A DNA stretch of 64,000 nucleotides from Chondrus crispus (taxonomy: Eukaryota > Rhodophyta > Florideophyceae > Gigartinales > Gigartinaceae). Position 1 is the stretch's first letter; every line of letters begins with the position of its first letter. Under the pieces are notes generated by a model, which saw nothing but the letters and a program-made list of their open reading frames with translations, had not been told where the DNA came from and searched no databases. This document shows, in pieces, positions 43,401-51,408 of the stretch. The stretch is taken from the NCBI RefSeq assembly GCF_000350225.1, contig NW_005179140.1, positions 53,920 through 117,919 on the forward strand, written 5' to 3'. The translations under genes and the position numbers were made by a program.

Positions 43401-45324
43401 GAACAAGTGGGTTGGTCCGTACACGGTCGTGGGGGTAAAGGATAAGAGTGTTTTTATTGATCTGAACGGCACTAACAAGCAAGTGTCTATCGACAAAGTG
43501 AAAGTGTACAACACTCCCGCATCCTTCGTACCCATTCTATCCACTCGTGAACCAAGGAATGAAGCTGTGCCGGGGCCCACAGAGTTGCACATGGAACCTA
43601 CAACAGTACCTCAAGGCGACGTGCTGAACGATTTAGAATCAATACTGAGCAGGATCCGTGCGAACCCTGGAACTCCTTCATGGAAACCGGGACCTTTGAG
43701 AGGTCCCTTCCCTTCTTTGGAACTCGCTGCACCGATTGACACAACAACCAACTCCCACATTCTTATGACCCAAATCATCGAACAAGGGGATGTAAGATCA
43801 AAATCTGGTGAATTCGCCAAAGCCATGAGAACAGAAGTTCTCGGTCTTGAGAAAAGGAACACATGGAAGATTGTACCCAAGGAATCTCTTCCTTCTAACC
43901 CAAATATTTTGGGAGGACGTTTTGTGCTGGCTCTTAAGAATGCAGGCACGGATAATGAGCTTTCTAAAGCCCGTTACGTAGCACAGGGTCACCGGGACAA
44001 AGACAAATCGTACATGGTCCACAACATTACGAACTTGCGACAAAGTTCGACGAGAATAATAATCTCTGTGGCGGCGATCAAAGCATTTCGCATCTTCTCA
44101 CACGATGTAACGCAGGCATACCTGCAAAGTGAGGAGAAACTCACCCGTAAGGTATTTCTACTCCCCAAAAGGAAGGACATGGAGCACTTTGGAATCACCG
44201 AGGAAGAAATTCTAGAACTTCTCAGGCCAATCTACGGTATGACGGACGCGGGCGACTACTGGGGGGTCACCGTCGACCATCACGCCAAAGATGATCTTGG
44301 CCTAGTGCCTCTGCTAGGGGATCCGTCTTTGTACATCAAACGTAACAACGAGGATGTGGACGGACTCTTGGGTATGTGTGTCGATGACGGATGCTTAGCA
44401 GGAAATGAGGTAATGCAGGAACTTACGAAGTTAACTCTCCACAAATTTGAATCGAGGCCACGAGAATGGGACAAATTTGACTTCTTCGGAACAAATATCT
44501 CAACAGAGCGAAGCAGCCATTTTACAATATCACAGAAGGCCTATATTGGAAGACTAAAGCCACTGCCGCTGGATGCATCATTTGAACGCTTCAGATCCTA
44601 CCGCGCCACACTGGCTTGGGTTGGTTACACGAGACCTGACGCATTATGTGCTATCAACAAAGCTGCACAGGTTACACCTAGTACTTTCGGAGTGGAAAAG
44701 ATCAAGGCCTTCAACAGTACGATCAAACGTCTCCAAAAGATGCCGGAGAGATGCCTTAAATATGCCCCACTGAACAAGTCCACGCTACATCTGAGAGTAT
44801 ACACAGACGCTTCCTTCGCCGGAAATGACGATTTGTCCTCACAGCTTGGGTTCATCATTCTCCTTTGCGATAAAACAAACCGGTCACATGTTCTGGATTA
44901 CTCAAGCAGAAAGTCTAAGCGAGTAGTCAGATCCATTCTTGGTGGAGAGGTGTACGCTTTCGCCGACGGATTCGACAGAGCGTACATATTACGACATGAC
45001 CTTCAAATGATATTCAAGAAGAGAATCCCACTTCATATGTTCACGGATTCGCTACAAATGTTCGACGTCATCACCAAGGGTTCTTCAACGACAGAAAAAA
45101 GGCTGATGATTGACATAGCATCCTCGAGACAATGCTATAACCGAGAAGAAATATCTCATGTCGGGCTTGTCTCCTCCGAAAACAACGTAGCCGATGGTTT
45201 GACAAAAGAACATCCCAACAAAGCCTTGGAAAAGCTCCTAGATACGGGTTACGACCACAATACTGTCCGAAAATGGATTGTCAGGACTCCGGCAAGTTCT
45301 ACTTCTGGAAAAATGGCAGTGTGA
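40495..45324 (+). CDS. Copia Gag-Pol polyprotein, copy 3
   Basis: An intact 1609-residue polyprotein of the same family as copy 1. Gag has a shortened knuckle (C-X2-C-X3-H-X4-C, from ~residue 437) and the protease site reads DSAA (~560). Integrase has an HKHFHH...CDLC zinc motif and a D-D-E core (CLDLM ~760, ATDQGPQF ~814, GVGERYH ~851). Reverse transcriptase has HDVTQAYLQS and CVDDG (~1296), and RNase H has VYTDASF (~1437) and ADGLTKEH. The start at 40495 (CCCGAGATG) follows the conserved hairpin chain. All domains are undamaged and the LTRs are near identical, so this is probably the youngest and a potentially active element in the window. Confidence 0.95.
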   Translation: MPPSPSNDGAGRSESGQPSTPAPAEPQHTFMKGISSETLGALTSPQKGFISSIRFLEGNPELTGLQLKRAIADMFPPASLFRQEICDIPAVLIELRNFLDSRGGNLQQHSSHRVVMTLAHGLYEEAEDTQAAIEMAREIVAAGRRPRSTASRSNRREETQPASQVTTPTSTNNTSAEKVAHNVAMRLKDRDKKFSGDLGDSWMEYVDDYMQLCRDYSLSPSQKLQYLHNLLQGDAKRYYLDKVDGYATTFQQAIQMLESEYNSAVRQSRVKNYLGSLRVTSFASQGTEMSDALAKVYKSIIKLSRQAPRSHQGDAHKVEFLRNAVVGTPWSNEPLSRVATHQLTFQQLYAELEAALQLHKESKLAMLRDRAQLGRRTLPEDDSARIMYAGQGRYYHGTAPSHVGKARKSYKPSSIPRGTEAKPARTGQFDPLSVSGCFNCGGNHLVKDCTLPLNTSRAAARKMDYYSKKANTKTIAVHHVLADLCQQLDCTRTDDPDEEIERNEVSIFESILGQESPVPEVESEDEGTPSYPDEHTTHVYVTRKTCSIPSLDLFQGVCIDSAAQKSVIGAAQAKAYCSLFDIPFQPSDCKTRNVFSFGTHKHPGLGILDIRVPVSPTHFLPLSVDVVDTNVPFLLGLDYMERYRMVIDTDKCVLSSRLQGWTVPLKKKLGHLYYEWGPQILFTETELMKVHKHFHHPDSERLYAVMKRSDPGKTSPQVLNDLKRITAACDLCQRLSHAPHRFRVALPDGEVVFNKTVCLDLMYLDNAAVLHVVDKDKKFSAASFLPKETADDTWNTFMRIWVCIYIGFPDIMATDQGPQFTSNRWLNLVNLAGITHHPSGVQSHNALGVGERYHSFLRGIYRKTRQQFPQLENDHILALSVKAMNDTAGYHGLVPTLLVFGAMPRIPVTPTDLPAQVDRMKAMALARKEMTKVIAKERVTRALRMNVPAAALTDIPIGSRVLVFREKPENKWVGPYTVVGVKDKSVFIDLNGTNKQVSIDKVKVYNTPASFVPILSTREPRNEAVPGPTELHMEPTTVPQGDVLNDLESILSRIRANPGTPSWKPGPLRGPFPSLELAAPIDTTTNSHILMTQIIEQGDVRSKSGEFAKAMRTEVLGLEKRNTWKIVPKESLPSNPNILGGRFVLALKNAGTDNELSKARYVAQGHRDKDKSYMVHNITNLRQSSTRIIISVAAIKAFRIFSHDVTQAYLQSEEKLTRKVFLLPKRKDMEHFGITEEEILELLRPIYGMTDAGDYWGVTVDHHAKDDLGLVPLLGDPSLYIKRNNEDVDGLLGMCVDDGCLAGNEVMQELTKLTLHKFESRPREWDKFDFFGTNISTERSSHFTISQKAYIGRLKPLPLDASFERFRSYRATLAWVGYTRPDALCAINKAAQVTPSTFGVEKIKAFNSTIKRLQKMPERCLKYAPLNKSTLHLRVYTDASFAGNDDLSSQLGFIILLCDKTNRSHVLDYSSRKSKRVVRSILGGEVYAFADGFDRAYILRHDLQMIFKKRIPLHMFTDSLQMFDVITKGSSTTEKRLMIDIASSRQCYNREEISHVGLVSSENNVADGLTKEHPNKALEKLLDTGYDHNTVRKWIVRTPASSTSGKMAV

Positions 45325-45633
45325 AAGTTTCTATCATAATGTCTGTCATATGGCGATATACCTCACCACGTGAATGGGTCACGGGGTGAGGAAAGAACTT
45401 GCCGTGTTTAGGGTTACAGTAAATTAGTATATAACGGACAATCCCATGCGACTAGCGCGTGGGTCTGCCCGGAGGCAGATTTGAACAGACGTGTCTACGC
45501 AGAATCTTTCACGAACAGCGCTCCGATTGCCCGGAGGTTCGGTTGGGTTTGAAGAGCCGGTCGTAGGTTCTTCTAGACATTAATAAACTGTTTAAACTAT
45601 TTCCTTCAAACTTTTCCTGGGACAATTCCCACA
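45320..45633 (+). repeat. 3' LTR of Copia copy 3
   Basis: 314 bp, starting TGTGAAAG five bases before the polyprotein stop ends and finishing CCCACA. It is followed by the CTCTG target duplication. Confidence 0.94.
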
Positions 45634-45638
45634 CTCTG

Positions 45639-45809
45639 GAGTGAGTATATAAGTCCCCCCGATGATTCTGAGTAACGGGCGTCGGGGGATGGTAGAGGGA
45701 AGACACACACCGTACGTATCGAGTCGTTCACCGACTCTCGTACAGTAAAGAACTGCCGGTCGTCGGCAGTTTTCCCTCGAATTTCTCCATTTTAGTGGCA
45801 AATTCCACA
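45639..45809 (+). repeat. 3' LTR of Copia copy 2, right part
   Basis: Continues the LTR from 38380 after the nested insertion and ends TTCCACA, matching 31924-32094 with three substitutions. Confidence 0.92.
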
Positions 45810-46407
45810 CTCCCTTTTACCTCATCTACATCGGCATCGCCCACGTGCACAGGTGTACACGTGGTATGAATGGTGACATCGCTGAAAGGGATGCACTTTT
45901 GGCCATGTGCACTATTGTAAAGCGAACTATTGAGGGGACCCCCTGTAGTAAAAAAGGCGGGGGAGATCGGGACTTCACACGCAGGAGATCGTACAGTACC
46001 CGCTACTGTATGTTGTATGTTTCAGTCACGGCGGCGATGTGAGTTGCCTTTCCGCCGCAGGCTACCTGGTAGGTAGCCGCGAGACCACGCCGGCTGCCAC
46101 TGATCCGCACATATTTTGCAGCGGCCCGAGGAGGAATGACGTCACACGGCCTCTGTAAACCGCGCTGACCCCGCGCTGACACCGGCCTCGCGCCGCGCCC
46201 AGCCCACATTTTCCAGTCAATCAACAACTCCCCCCCTCTCTCTCTCTCTCTCTCAGCCCCTGCACCCCTCCCCACTCCCCCCCCCCCCGTCTCTTCTCTT
46301 CGCCAGCACTTGCTTGGTGAGGGATTCCCACCCCGCCCCGCACGCCGCCGCCGCCCCCCGCCCGCCGCCCGTCCCGCCGCGCCGCCGCGCCGCGCCCGGC
46401 TGCCACC
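45810..46407 (+). promoter_or_regulatory. 5' region of the ERV/thioredoxin gene
   Basis: Holds an inverted CCACGTG...CACGTGG pair (45841-45847, 45858-45864) and, close to the gene, a CT microsatellite (about 46234-46254) and a C-run (46279-46289). There is no clear TATA box, so transcription probably starts in the pyrimidine-rich part. Confidence 0.4.
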
Positions 46408-47751
46408 ATGCTCAAGCTGTCGTCGTACGACGTGTTCCGCAAGCTGCCGCGCGACCTCACGCACGGCACGAGCCAGGGCGGCGTGCTGTCCGTGCTGGCC
46501 GTCGCCCTCATCCTGCTCGTCTTCCTGTTCGAGCTGTGGACCTACGTCGCCGGCGAGGTCGAGACCGCCGTCATGCTCGACACCAACCGCGAGGCCCTGC
46601 TGCAGATCAACTTCAAGGTCACCGCCCTGCGCCTCCCCTGCGAGTTCGCCTCCGTCGACGTCTGGGACTACCTCGGCAACACCCGCCTCGACTTGACCAA
46701 GAACCTCCACAAGACCATGGTCTCCGGCCCGCGAGGCCGCGACATTCTCGGCGCCTATTCGGACGGCAATGCTTTCTCGAACGGCGACTCTGAGGACGAG
46801 GTCAAGGCACACATCGGCCTCAGCGAGAGCGAGGAGATCATGCAGAGCAATTTCGACCAGAAACTCGCGGAGAATGCATGGACCTTTGTCGACTTCTTCG
46901 CCCCGTGGTGCATCCACTGCGTCAAGCTCGCCCCGACCTGGGAGGCCTTTGCAAAGACTGTGCACGACAAGGACATCCGCGTCAAGGTCTTCAAGGTCGA
47001 CTGCACGAAGAACGAGTTTCTGTGCCGCTCCCAGCAGATCTCGGGCTACCCGACCCTGCGCGTATACAAGGGCAACCACCCGCAGCACCCGGACTACTTT
47101 GGCAAGCGCACCGTCTCCACCCTCATCTCCTGGATGGAGTCTATGACCCACGAGCACGCGCACGCCAAAACCCGCCTCCACAAGGAGGAGGGCTGCCTCG
47201 TTGAGGGCGCCATCTGGGTCAACCGCGTTCCAGGCAACTTCCACATCACCGCAAAGTCCAAAGGCCACGACTTCGACCCCAAGGCCATGAACTTGTCCCA
47301 CGTTGTGCATCACTTCTCCTTTGGCAAGCCGCTGCCGCGGAGAGTCATCCGCCACCTCCCTGACGATGTCAAGCGCAACATCAACCCGCTGGACGGCCGC
47401 TCCTTCGTCAATACCGAGGAGCACACCACGCACGAGCATTACATCAAAGTCGTCTCCACGCACTACCGCGTGGGCAAGTCCAGCATCTTCAACCGCGAGG
47501 ACTCGCTCGGCTACCAGATGGCCACGTCCAACCATCGGTACAAGTCCGACCCCGGCATCCCGGAGGCCAAGTTCTCGTTCGACCTGTCCCCCACCGCCGT
47601 CGTTATCATCCAGGGCGGCAAGCGATGGTACGAGTTTGTCACGTCGCTGTGCGCCATCATTGGCGGCATCTTCACCGTCGTGTCGCTGTTCGACGGAGCT
47701 ATGTACTCTATTTCAAAACGAGTTAAGGGCGTGCAAGGGAAGCTATCGTGA
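46408..47751 (+). CDS. ERV-type transmembrane protein with inserted thioredoxin domain (PDI-C family)
   Basis: A 447-residue, single-exon protein of the early secretory pathway. An ERGIC_N domain with KLP...T.GG and a transmembrane helix (~28-48) is followed by a thioredoxin domain with active site WCIHC (Cys168, Cys171) and the cis-proline segment SGYPTLRVYKG. A COPII-coat/ERV lumenal domain follows, then a C-terminal transmembrane helix (~412-432) and a short basic tail. This Erv-thioredoxin-Erv layout is the PDI-C group of plants and some protists (Arabidopsis PDIL5-3/5-4). Family knowledge suggests a cargo-linked thiol oxidoreductase cycling between ER and Golgi. The ATG sits in GCCACCATG. 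Both active-site cysteines are present, so redox activity is plausible. Confidence 0.92.
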   Translation: MLKLSSYDVFRKLPRDLTHGTSQGGVLSVLAVALILLVFLFELWTYVAGEVETAVMLDTNREALLQINFKVTALRLPCEFASVDVWDYLGNTRLDLTKNLHKTMVSGPRGRDILGAYSDGNAFSNGDSEDEVKAHIGLSESEEIMQSNFDQKLAENAWTFVDFFAPWCIHCVKLAPTWEAFAKTVHDKDIRVKVFKVDCTKNEFLCRSQQISGYPTLRVYKGNHPQHPDYFGKRTVSTLISWMESMTHEHAHAKTRLHKEEGCLVEGAIWVNRVPGNFHITAKSKGHDFDPKAMNLSHVVHHFSFGKPLPRRVIRHLPDDVKRNINPLDGRSFVNTEEHTTHEHYIKVVSTHYRVGKSSIFNREDSLGYQMATSNHRYKSDPGIPEAKFSFDLSPTAVVIIQGGKRWYEFVTSLCAIIGGIFTVVSLFDGAMYSISKRVKGVQGKLS

Positions 47752-48291
47752 GATGCTTTTTTTTTTTTGTCGTTAGCGCTACGCACTGTGTAAAGTTTGA
47801 GGTTTTGTGTGGTTGCAGATGCTGGAATGTTCGCACTGCGGTGACTGCAGGGCGTGAAGGTAGTGTATTTGTTGGTGCTCGTGCAGTTTTTCGATGCCTT
47901 TGGGATTAGTAATGGCAGACTACAGGTCCGCGTCTGCGCTCCTCGGAGGCTTTGACATCGATAAAAAAAGGGATCGATAACTGCATGTCAAGTCCCAGTC
48001 CCAAACGTAATGCAAGCGGCAAGCGGCAAGCGGCACCCGGTTCCAGATACTGTACGTGTACCGTAGGGCCAAAAATACCAAATTCAAGCAATTACTTTCA
48101 CCCCGCAGTACAGTAAGCAAGACCTGTGTCGTGTAATATCTCTTCTCACATGTCGAAAGGCACGTGCTCCTTCCTCACCCAGCTCGCCACCCTCAATCTT
48201 CTTTCACCAACCACTCTCCTACCCCCCCCGTGCATCAGCGCGGGTGTTCTTCTCTCCCATCATCAGCAGTTGCCTCGCCAACTTTCCCGAA
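47752..48291. other. Intergenic region, ERV/thioredoxin to GID8
   Basis: 3' UTR of the upstream gene (T-run at 47758-47769) and promoter of the next. It holds a short GCGGCAA triplet repeat (48010-48031). No gene is seen. Confidence 0.5.
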
Positions 48292-49286
48292 ATGGTATGC
48301 TTCCAAACTAGCTCTTCGCCACAGAACTTGTCACTGTGATTGCGCAATGACCTAACTTGCCTTCTACTTCTTTTCGTACTGTTTCGGTGACGTGCGTTGC
48401 AAACCCCCCCCCCAAAAGCAACCTATCCCGCTTACAACTAGGGCGCAGCACCGCTCCACGGCCCCGGAGCCCGAGGAGAAGAAAAAGATTATCTTCGACA
48501 AGGCGGAGTGGGAGGCCGAGCTCGCCGAGGCGCCCGTCAACAAGAGGTACGCCCGTCCATATCTCTGGCCTTCAACACTTATTCCGCTTGCCGATTACGA
48601 ATCACGCAAGACCAACGTTTCTAATTGTCTTGCCTCGTTTTATTTCCACCTTTTTCCTTACGCACCACATCCGCAGGGAAATGAACAAGCTCATCATGAA
48701 CTACCTCGTGATCGAAGGCTACAAGGAGGCGGCGGAGAAGTTCGAGCAAGAGTGCGGCACGCCGCCGGGGATAGACTTACCGAGCATTTCGGACCGCATG
48801 GCCACGCGCGTGGCCATCCAGCGCGGCGACGTGCAGGCCGCCATCGAGCGCGCCAACGACCTCAACCCGCTAATCCTGGACGAGAACCCGCAGCTCTTCT
48901 TCCACTTGCAGCAGCAGAAGCTCATCGAGCTCATCCGCGCGGGCGACGTCCCCGCCGCCCTGGAGTTTGCGGAGAAGGAGCTTGCCCCGCGCGGCGAGGA
49001 AAACCCACAGTTTCTCACCGAGCTGGAACGCACCATGGCCCTGCTCGCGTTCGACGACAAGTCCAAGTGTCCCGTCGCCGACTTGCTCGGCCCGGCGCAG
49101 AGGCAGAAGACCGCCGGGGAGTTGAATGCCGCCATTTTGACAAGCCAGTGCCAGGAAAAAGACCCAAAGCTGCCCGCCCTCTTGAAAATGCTTCTTTGGG
49201 CACAGGAGCAGCTCAAAGAGAAGGCCGAGTTCCCTACCATGGATATCGAAAAGGCCATATTGGAGGCCTCCAAGAGCTCCTCATGA
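48292..49286 (+). CDS. GID8: GID8-like subunit of the CTLH/GID ubiquitin ligase (3 exons)
   Basis: Proposed join: 48292-48294, 48449-48546, 48677-49286, giving 236 residues (human GID8/TWA1 has 228). The protein has LisH (MNKLIMNYLVIEGYKEAAEKF), CTLH (RVAIQRGDVQAAIE...NPQLFFHLQQQKLIELI) and CRA regions; it would be a scaffold of the CTLH E3 ligase. Intron 2 (48547-48676, GTACGC...CGCAG) is well supported because it joins AAG-AG/G-GAA into the conserved KREMNKL. For the 5' end no in-frame ATG exists in exon 2. The best solution is an ATG at 48292 directly followed by GTATGC, with acceptor GCGCAG at 48448. That first exon is inference; starting at 48682 would cut off a conserved stretch (KAEWEAEL). 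Confidence 0.88.
48295..48448 (+). other. Proposed intron 1 of GID8
   Basis: GTATGC directly after the ATG, acceptor GGCGCAG. It contains a C-run at about 48405-48415. Inferred from frame and the absence of another start. Confidence 0.5.
48547..48676 (+). other. Intron 2 of GID8
   Basis: GTACGC donor after CAAGAG, acceptor CATCCGCAG; 130 bp. Splicing restores the conserved GID8 N-terminus. Confidence 0.85.
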
Positions 49287-49965
49287 TCATCTTCGGCTGG
49301 CATTGATGGCAGACTTTGCGCATTGCCTTAGACGGCAATGTCGCCCCTACGTTTCTGTTGCATAACTATGTTCGCATAGAGCGTATACTGTGGAAGAAAG
49401 AAGGTGGCCTCACGGCTTAGTGCAAGTTCTCGGCGTTTGCCGACACACAGCTTGGAATTGCTTCACTTGCGCTGGACGAGAGACGGGAAGGAAATGTGAA
49501 CACTCTGGCCGTAGCAGAGATGGTGCGTACTTTTCACGATTTCTTCGATATGGCAAAGCGACGCTCAGTGATCGGCGAGGAATAGCGGGGGTTTGACGTA
49601 TTTTGGCTATGAGGGATTGCTCGAGATGGGAAGTTGCTACACGGGGCTGATGCCGTCGAGACTCGAGGGAGGGTAACATTTATAGGCTCGAGCCGTTGAC
49701 GAAATGGCGACGACATACACGCGGGGGGATATGCGTTCTGTCGCTCGGATTCTCTCGGAAAACGAGCAGCTTGACAACGACAATTTGATCAAAGGGGATG
49801 TGGTAGATGCCTCATGCCATTGGGAAGAACTGCCCGTAGGAGACCGCCCACATTTTGTCTTCCGAAGCCCATGATGAGCGAATATTCTGCGCGAGGGACG
49901 TCAACTTCTAAACCGGCATACTTGCCTTGTACATGTCTGTCCTACATGGTTCCTTTCTGAAGTGA
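49287..49965. other. Intergenic region between convergent GID8 and PPOX
   Basis: 680 bp holding the two 3' UTRs. Small open frames show no conservation or domain. No repeat was seen. Confidence 0.5.
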
Positions 49966-51408
49966 CTACAAGGTTTTGAGGTATTGGAGTGTTTTTTCTG
50001 CCGACAAAATCCCAGACCGGAGCGCATCGGGGAGACCTACGCCATCACGATAATTGCCTCCAAAGACGAAGCCTTTGGCTGATTTTTCAGCTCGGGCCAT
50101 AGTGCAAAGCGATTCATCAAATTGTGGATCGTACTGGGGGATGCCCCGCTTCCATGTCTTGACGCGAGAGAAAAAAGGATCCCCCTTGACGCCGAGGACA
50201 TGACCCAATTCCTTCTTCGAGATATCAACAATCTCTTTCGCGCGCCGGAACGGGAGGTCAGGGTTACGTTGCCCCCCGACGTACACTGTCAAAAAGACCT
50301 TGTCCGGGTCGCTTAGTCGTTGGGGATAGTTGGACGAGGAAAAGTTGATTCCCAGAATCTGGCGACCTTCTACCGTGGGTATAAGAGCACCGAAGCCATC
50401 GAGCGGATGCGGGACCTGGGACTTGTCAAAGCCCATGACTACAACAGAGACGGGTGCGTACTTGATACTCTTGTTCAGCTTCTTGAACCCTTTCCCCAAA
50501 GCTGACATATTAGTGTAAATAGATTTGACGGCATGCGTGGGAATGGTGGATATGACAGCGTCGTACTTGCCCCGTCCGTTAATTCGCCAGGCACCATTCG
50601 GGTCTCTATCGAGCGTGCGGACCTTGCCGTGCGTATACAACCTCCCCCCTCTAGGATTGAGGTCATTGATGTTTGCGACGAGGGCATCGGTAACGACCTC
50701 CATCCCCTTATCATATGTAAAACTAGCACGCAGTTCCTTCCCTGTGTACGGCTTGTACCTTGGATCCGGCTTCGTTTTGCCGGCTCCGCGCAGCAAGGCG
50801 CCAATGACAGACCCGTGCTTCTGCTCCAAGCGCCACACCTTTCGCAAGGCATGCTTCATGGACAAATCTGCCGGCTTGCCCGAATAAGTGCCCGCGACCA
50901 TCGGGTCGACAAGGTAGTCGACAACCTCGCGCCCGAACCGTCTCTGAAAGAAGGAGGCGACGGACTCCATGTGCGAGTCTCTGACGTCCTGCAGCCTGGC
51001 CACAAACGGCTCCTTAACGACGTGCCACTTGGCGCGCCACGAGAGCAGGCCAGTGGTGGCGAAGTGGAGCGGAGACAGCGGCAGCGGGACGAGCTTGCCG
51101 TCGCGCATGAAGTAGTAGCGCTTCGCGTACGGCGAGCGCGGCAGCATGCGCGGCTTGAGGCGCAGCTTCTCTTGGATGAGATCGGCGACGCTGGGGTGCT
51201 TGGCGTTCATCGAGTTGGGCCCGAGCTCGTAGCAGAAGCCGGCGTCGCACGCCGAGGTGACGGCGCCGCCCAGCCGGCCTGTGGCCTCGTACAGGTCGAC
51301 CTTGACCGACAGGCCCGGCGGGAGGTCGTGCAGGAGGCGGAAGGCAGCGGATAGGCCCGCAGGGCCGCCGCCTAGGACGGCGACGTTGCGCTTGACGGGC
51401 TCGGGCAT
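49966..51408 (-). CDS. PPOX: Protoporphyrinogen IX oxidase
   Basis: Oxidises protoporphyrinogen IX to protoporphyrin IX with oxygen, the last shared step of haem and chlorophyll synthesis; an FAD enzyme. The 480-residue protein begins MPEPVKRNVAVLGGGPAG, with the dinucleotide-binding motif, and continues with a Glu that would bind FAD ribose (DLYEATGRLGGA). A PPOX core follows (FFQRRFGREVVDYLVDPMVAGTYSG), and the C-terminal FAD motif is GGNYRDGVGLPDAL. The length fits HemY-type oxidases (450-550). The frame stays open upstream to an ATG at 51825 (139 more codons, Arg/Pro-rich). I prefer 51408 because the fold starts there, but a plastid or mitochondrial transit peptide could use the upstream part. 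TBCD is divergent on the right. Confidence 0.9.
   Translation of the reverse strand: MPEPVKRNVAVLGGGPAGLSAAFRLLHDLPPGLSVKVDLYEATGRLGGAVTSACDAGFCYELGPNSMNAKHPSVADLIQEKLRLKPRMLPRSPYAKRYYFMRDGKLVPLPLSPLHFATTGLLSWRAKWHVVKEPFVARLQDVRDSHMESVASFFQRRFGREVVDYLVDPMVAGTYSGKPADLSMKHALRKVWRLEQKHGSVIGALLRGAGKTKPDPRYKPYTGKELRASFTYDKGMEVVTDALVANINDLNPRGGRLYTHGKVRTLDRDPNGAWRINGRGKYDAVISTIPTHAVKSIYTNMSALGKGFKKLNKSIKYAPVSVVVMGFDKSQVPHPLDGFGALIPTVEGRQILGINFSSSNYPQRLSDPDKVFLTVYVGGQRNPDLPFRRAKEIVDISKKELGHVLGVKGDPFFSRVKTWKRGIPQYDPQFDESLCTMARAEKSAKGFVFGGNYRDGVGLPDALRSGILSAEKTLQYLKTL

Larger units (their letters stand above)
38381..45633 (+). mobile_element. Copia copy 3, complete, nested in copy 2's 3' LTR
   Basis: Two 314-bp LTRs (38381-38694, 45320-45633) flank a 1.8-kb leader and an intact polyprotein. 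CTCTG at 38376-38380 is repeated at 45634-45638. The uninterrupted copy-2 5' LTR shows the same target (CTCTCTGTAGTGAG at about 31912-31925), so the insertion point is certain. Confidence 0.95.
31842..45809 (+). mobile_element. Copia copy 2, interrupted in its 3' LTR by copy 3
   Basis: The 5' LTR is 31842-32094 (253 bp). The 3' LTR is split into 38299-38380 and 45639-45809 (82 + 171 = 253 bp) by the insertion of copy 3. The leader is 32095-33391 and the polyprotein 33392-38194. The LTRs differ at about three positions. The bases flanking the outer ends (GGCAC before, CTCCC after) do not form a target duplication. Confidence 0.9.

Noticed and set aside
46003..47535. 510-codon minus-strand frame
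   Set aside because: Antisense of the GC-rich ERV/thioredoxin gene, which has clear domains on the plus strand.
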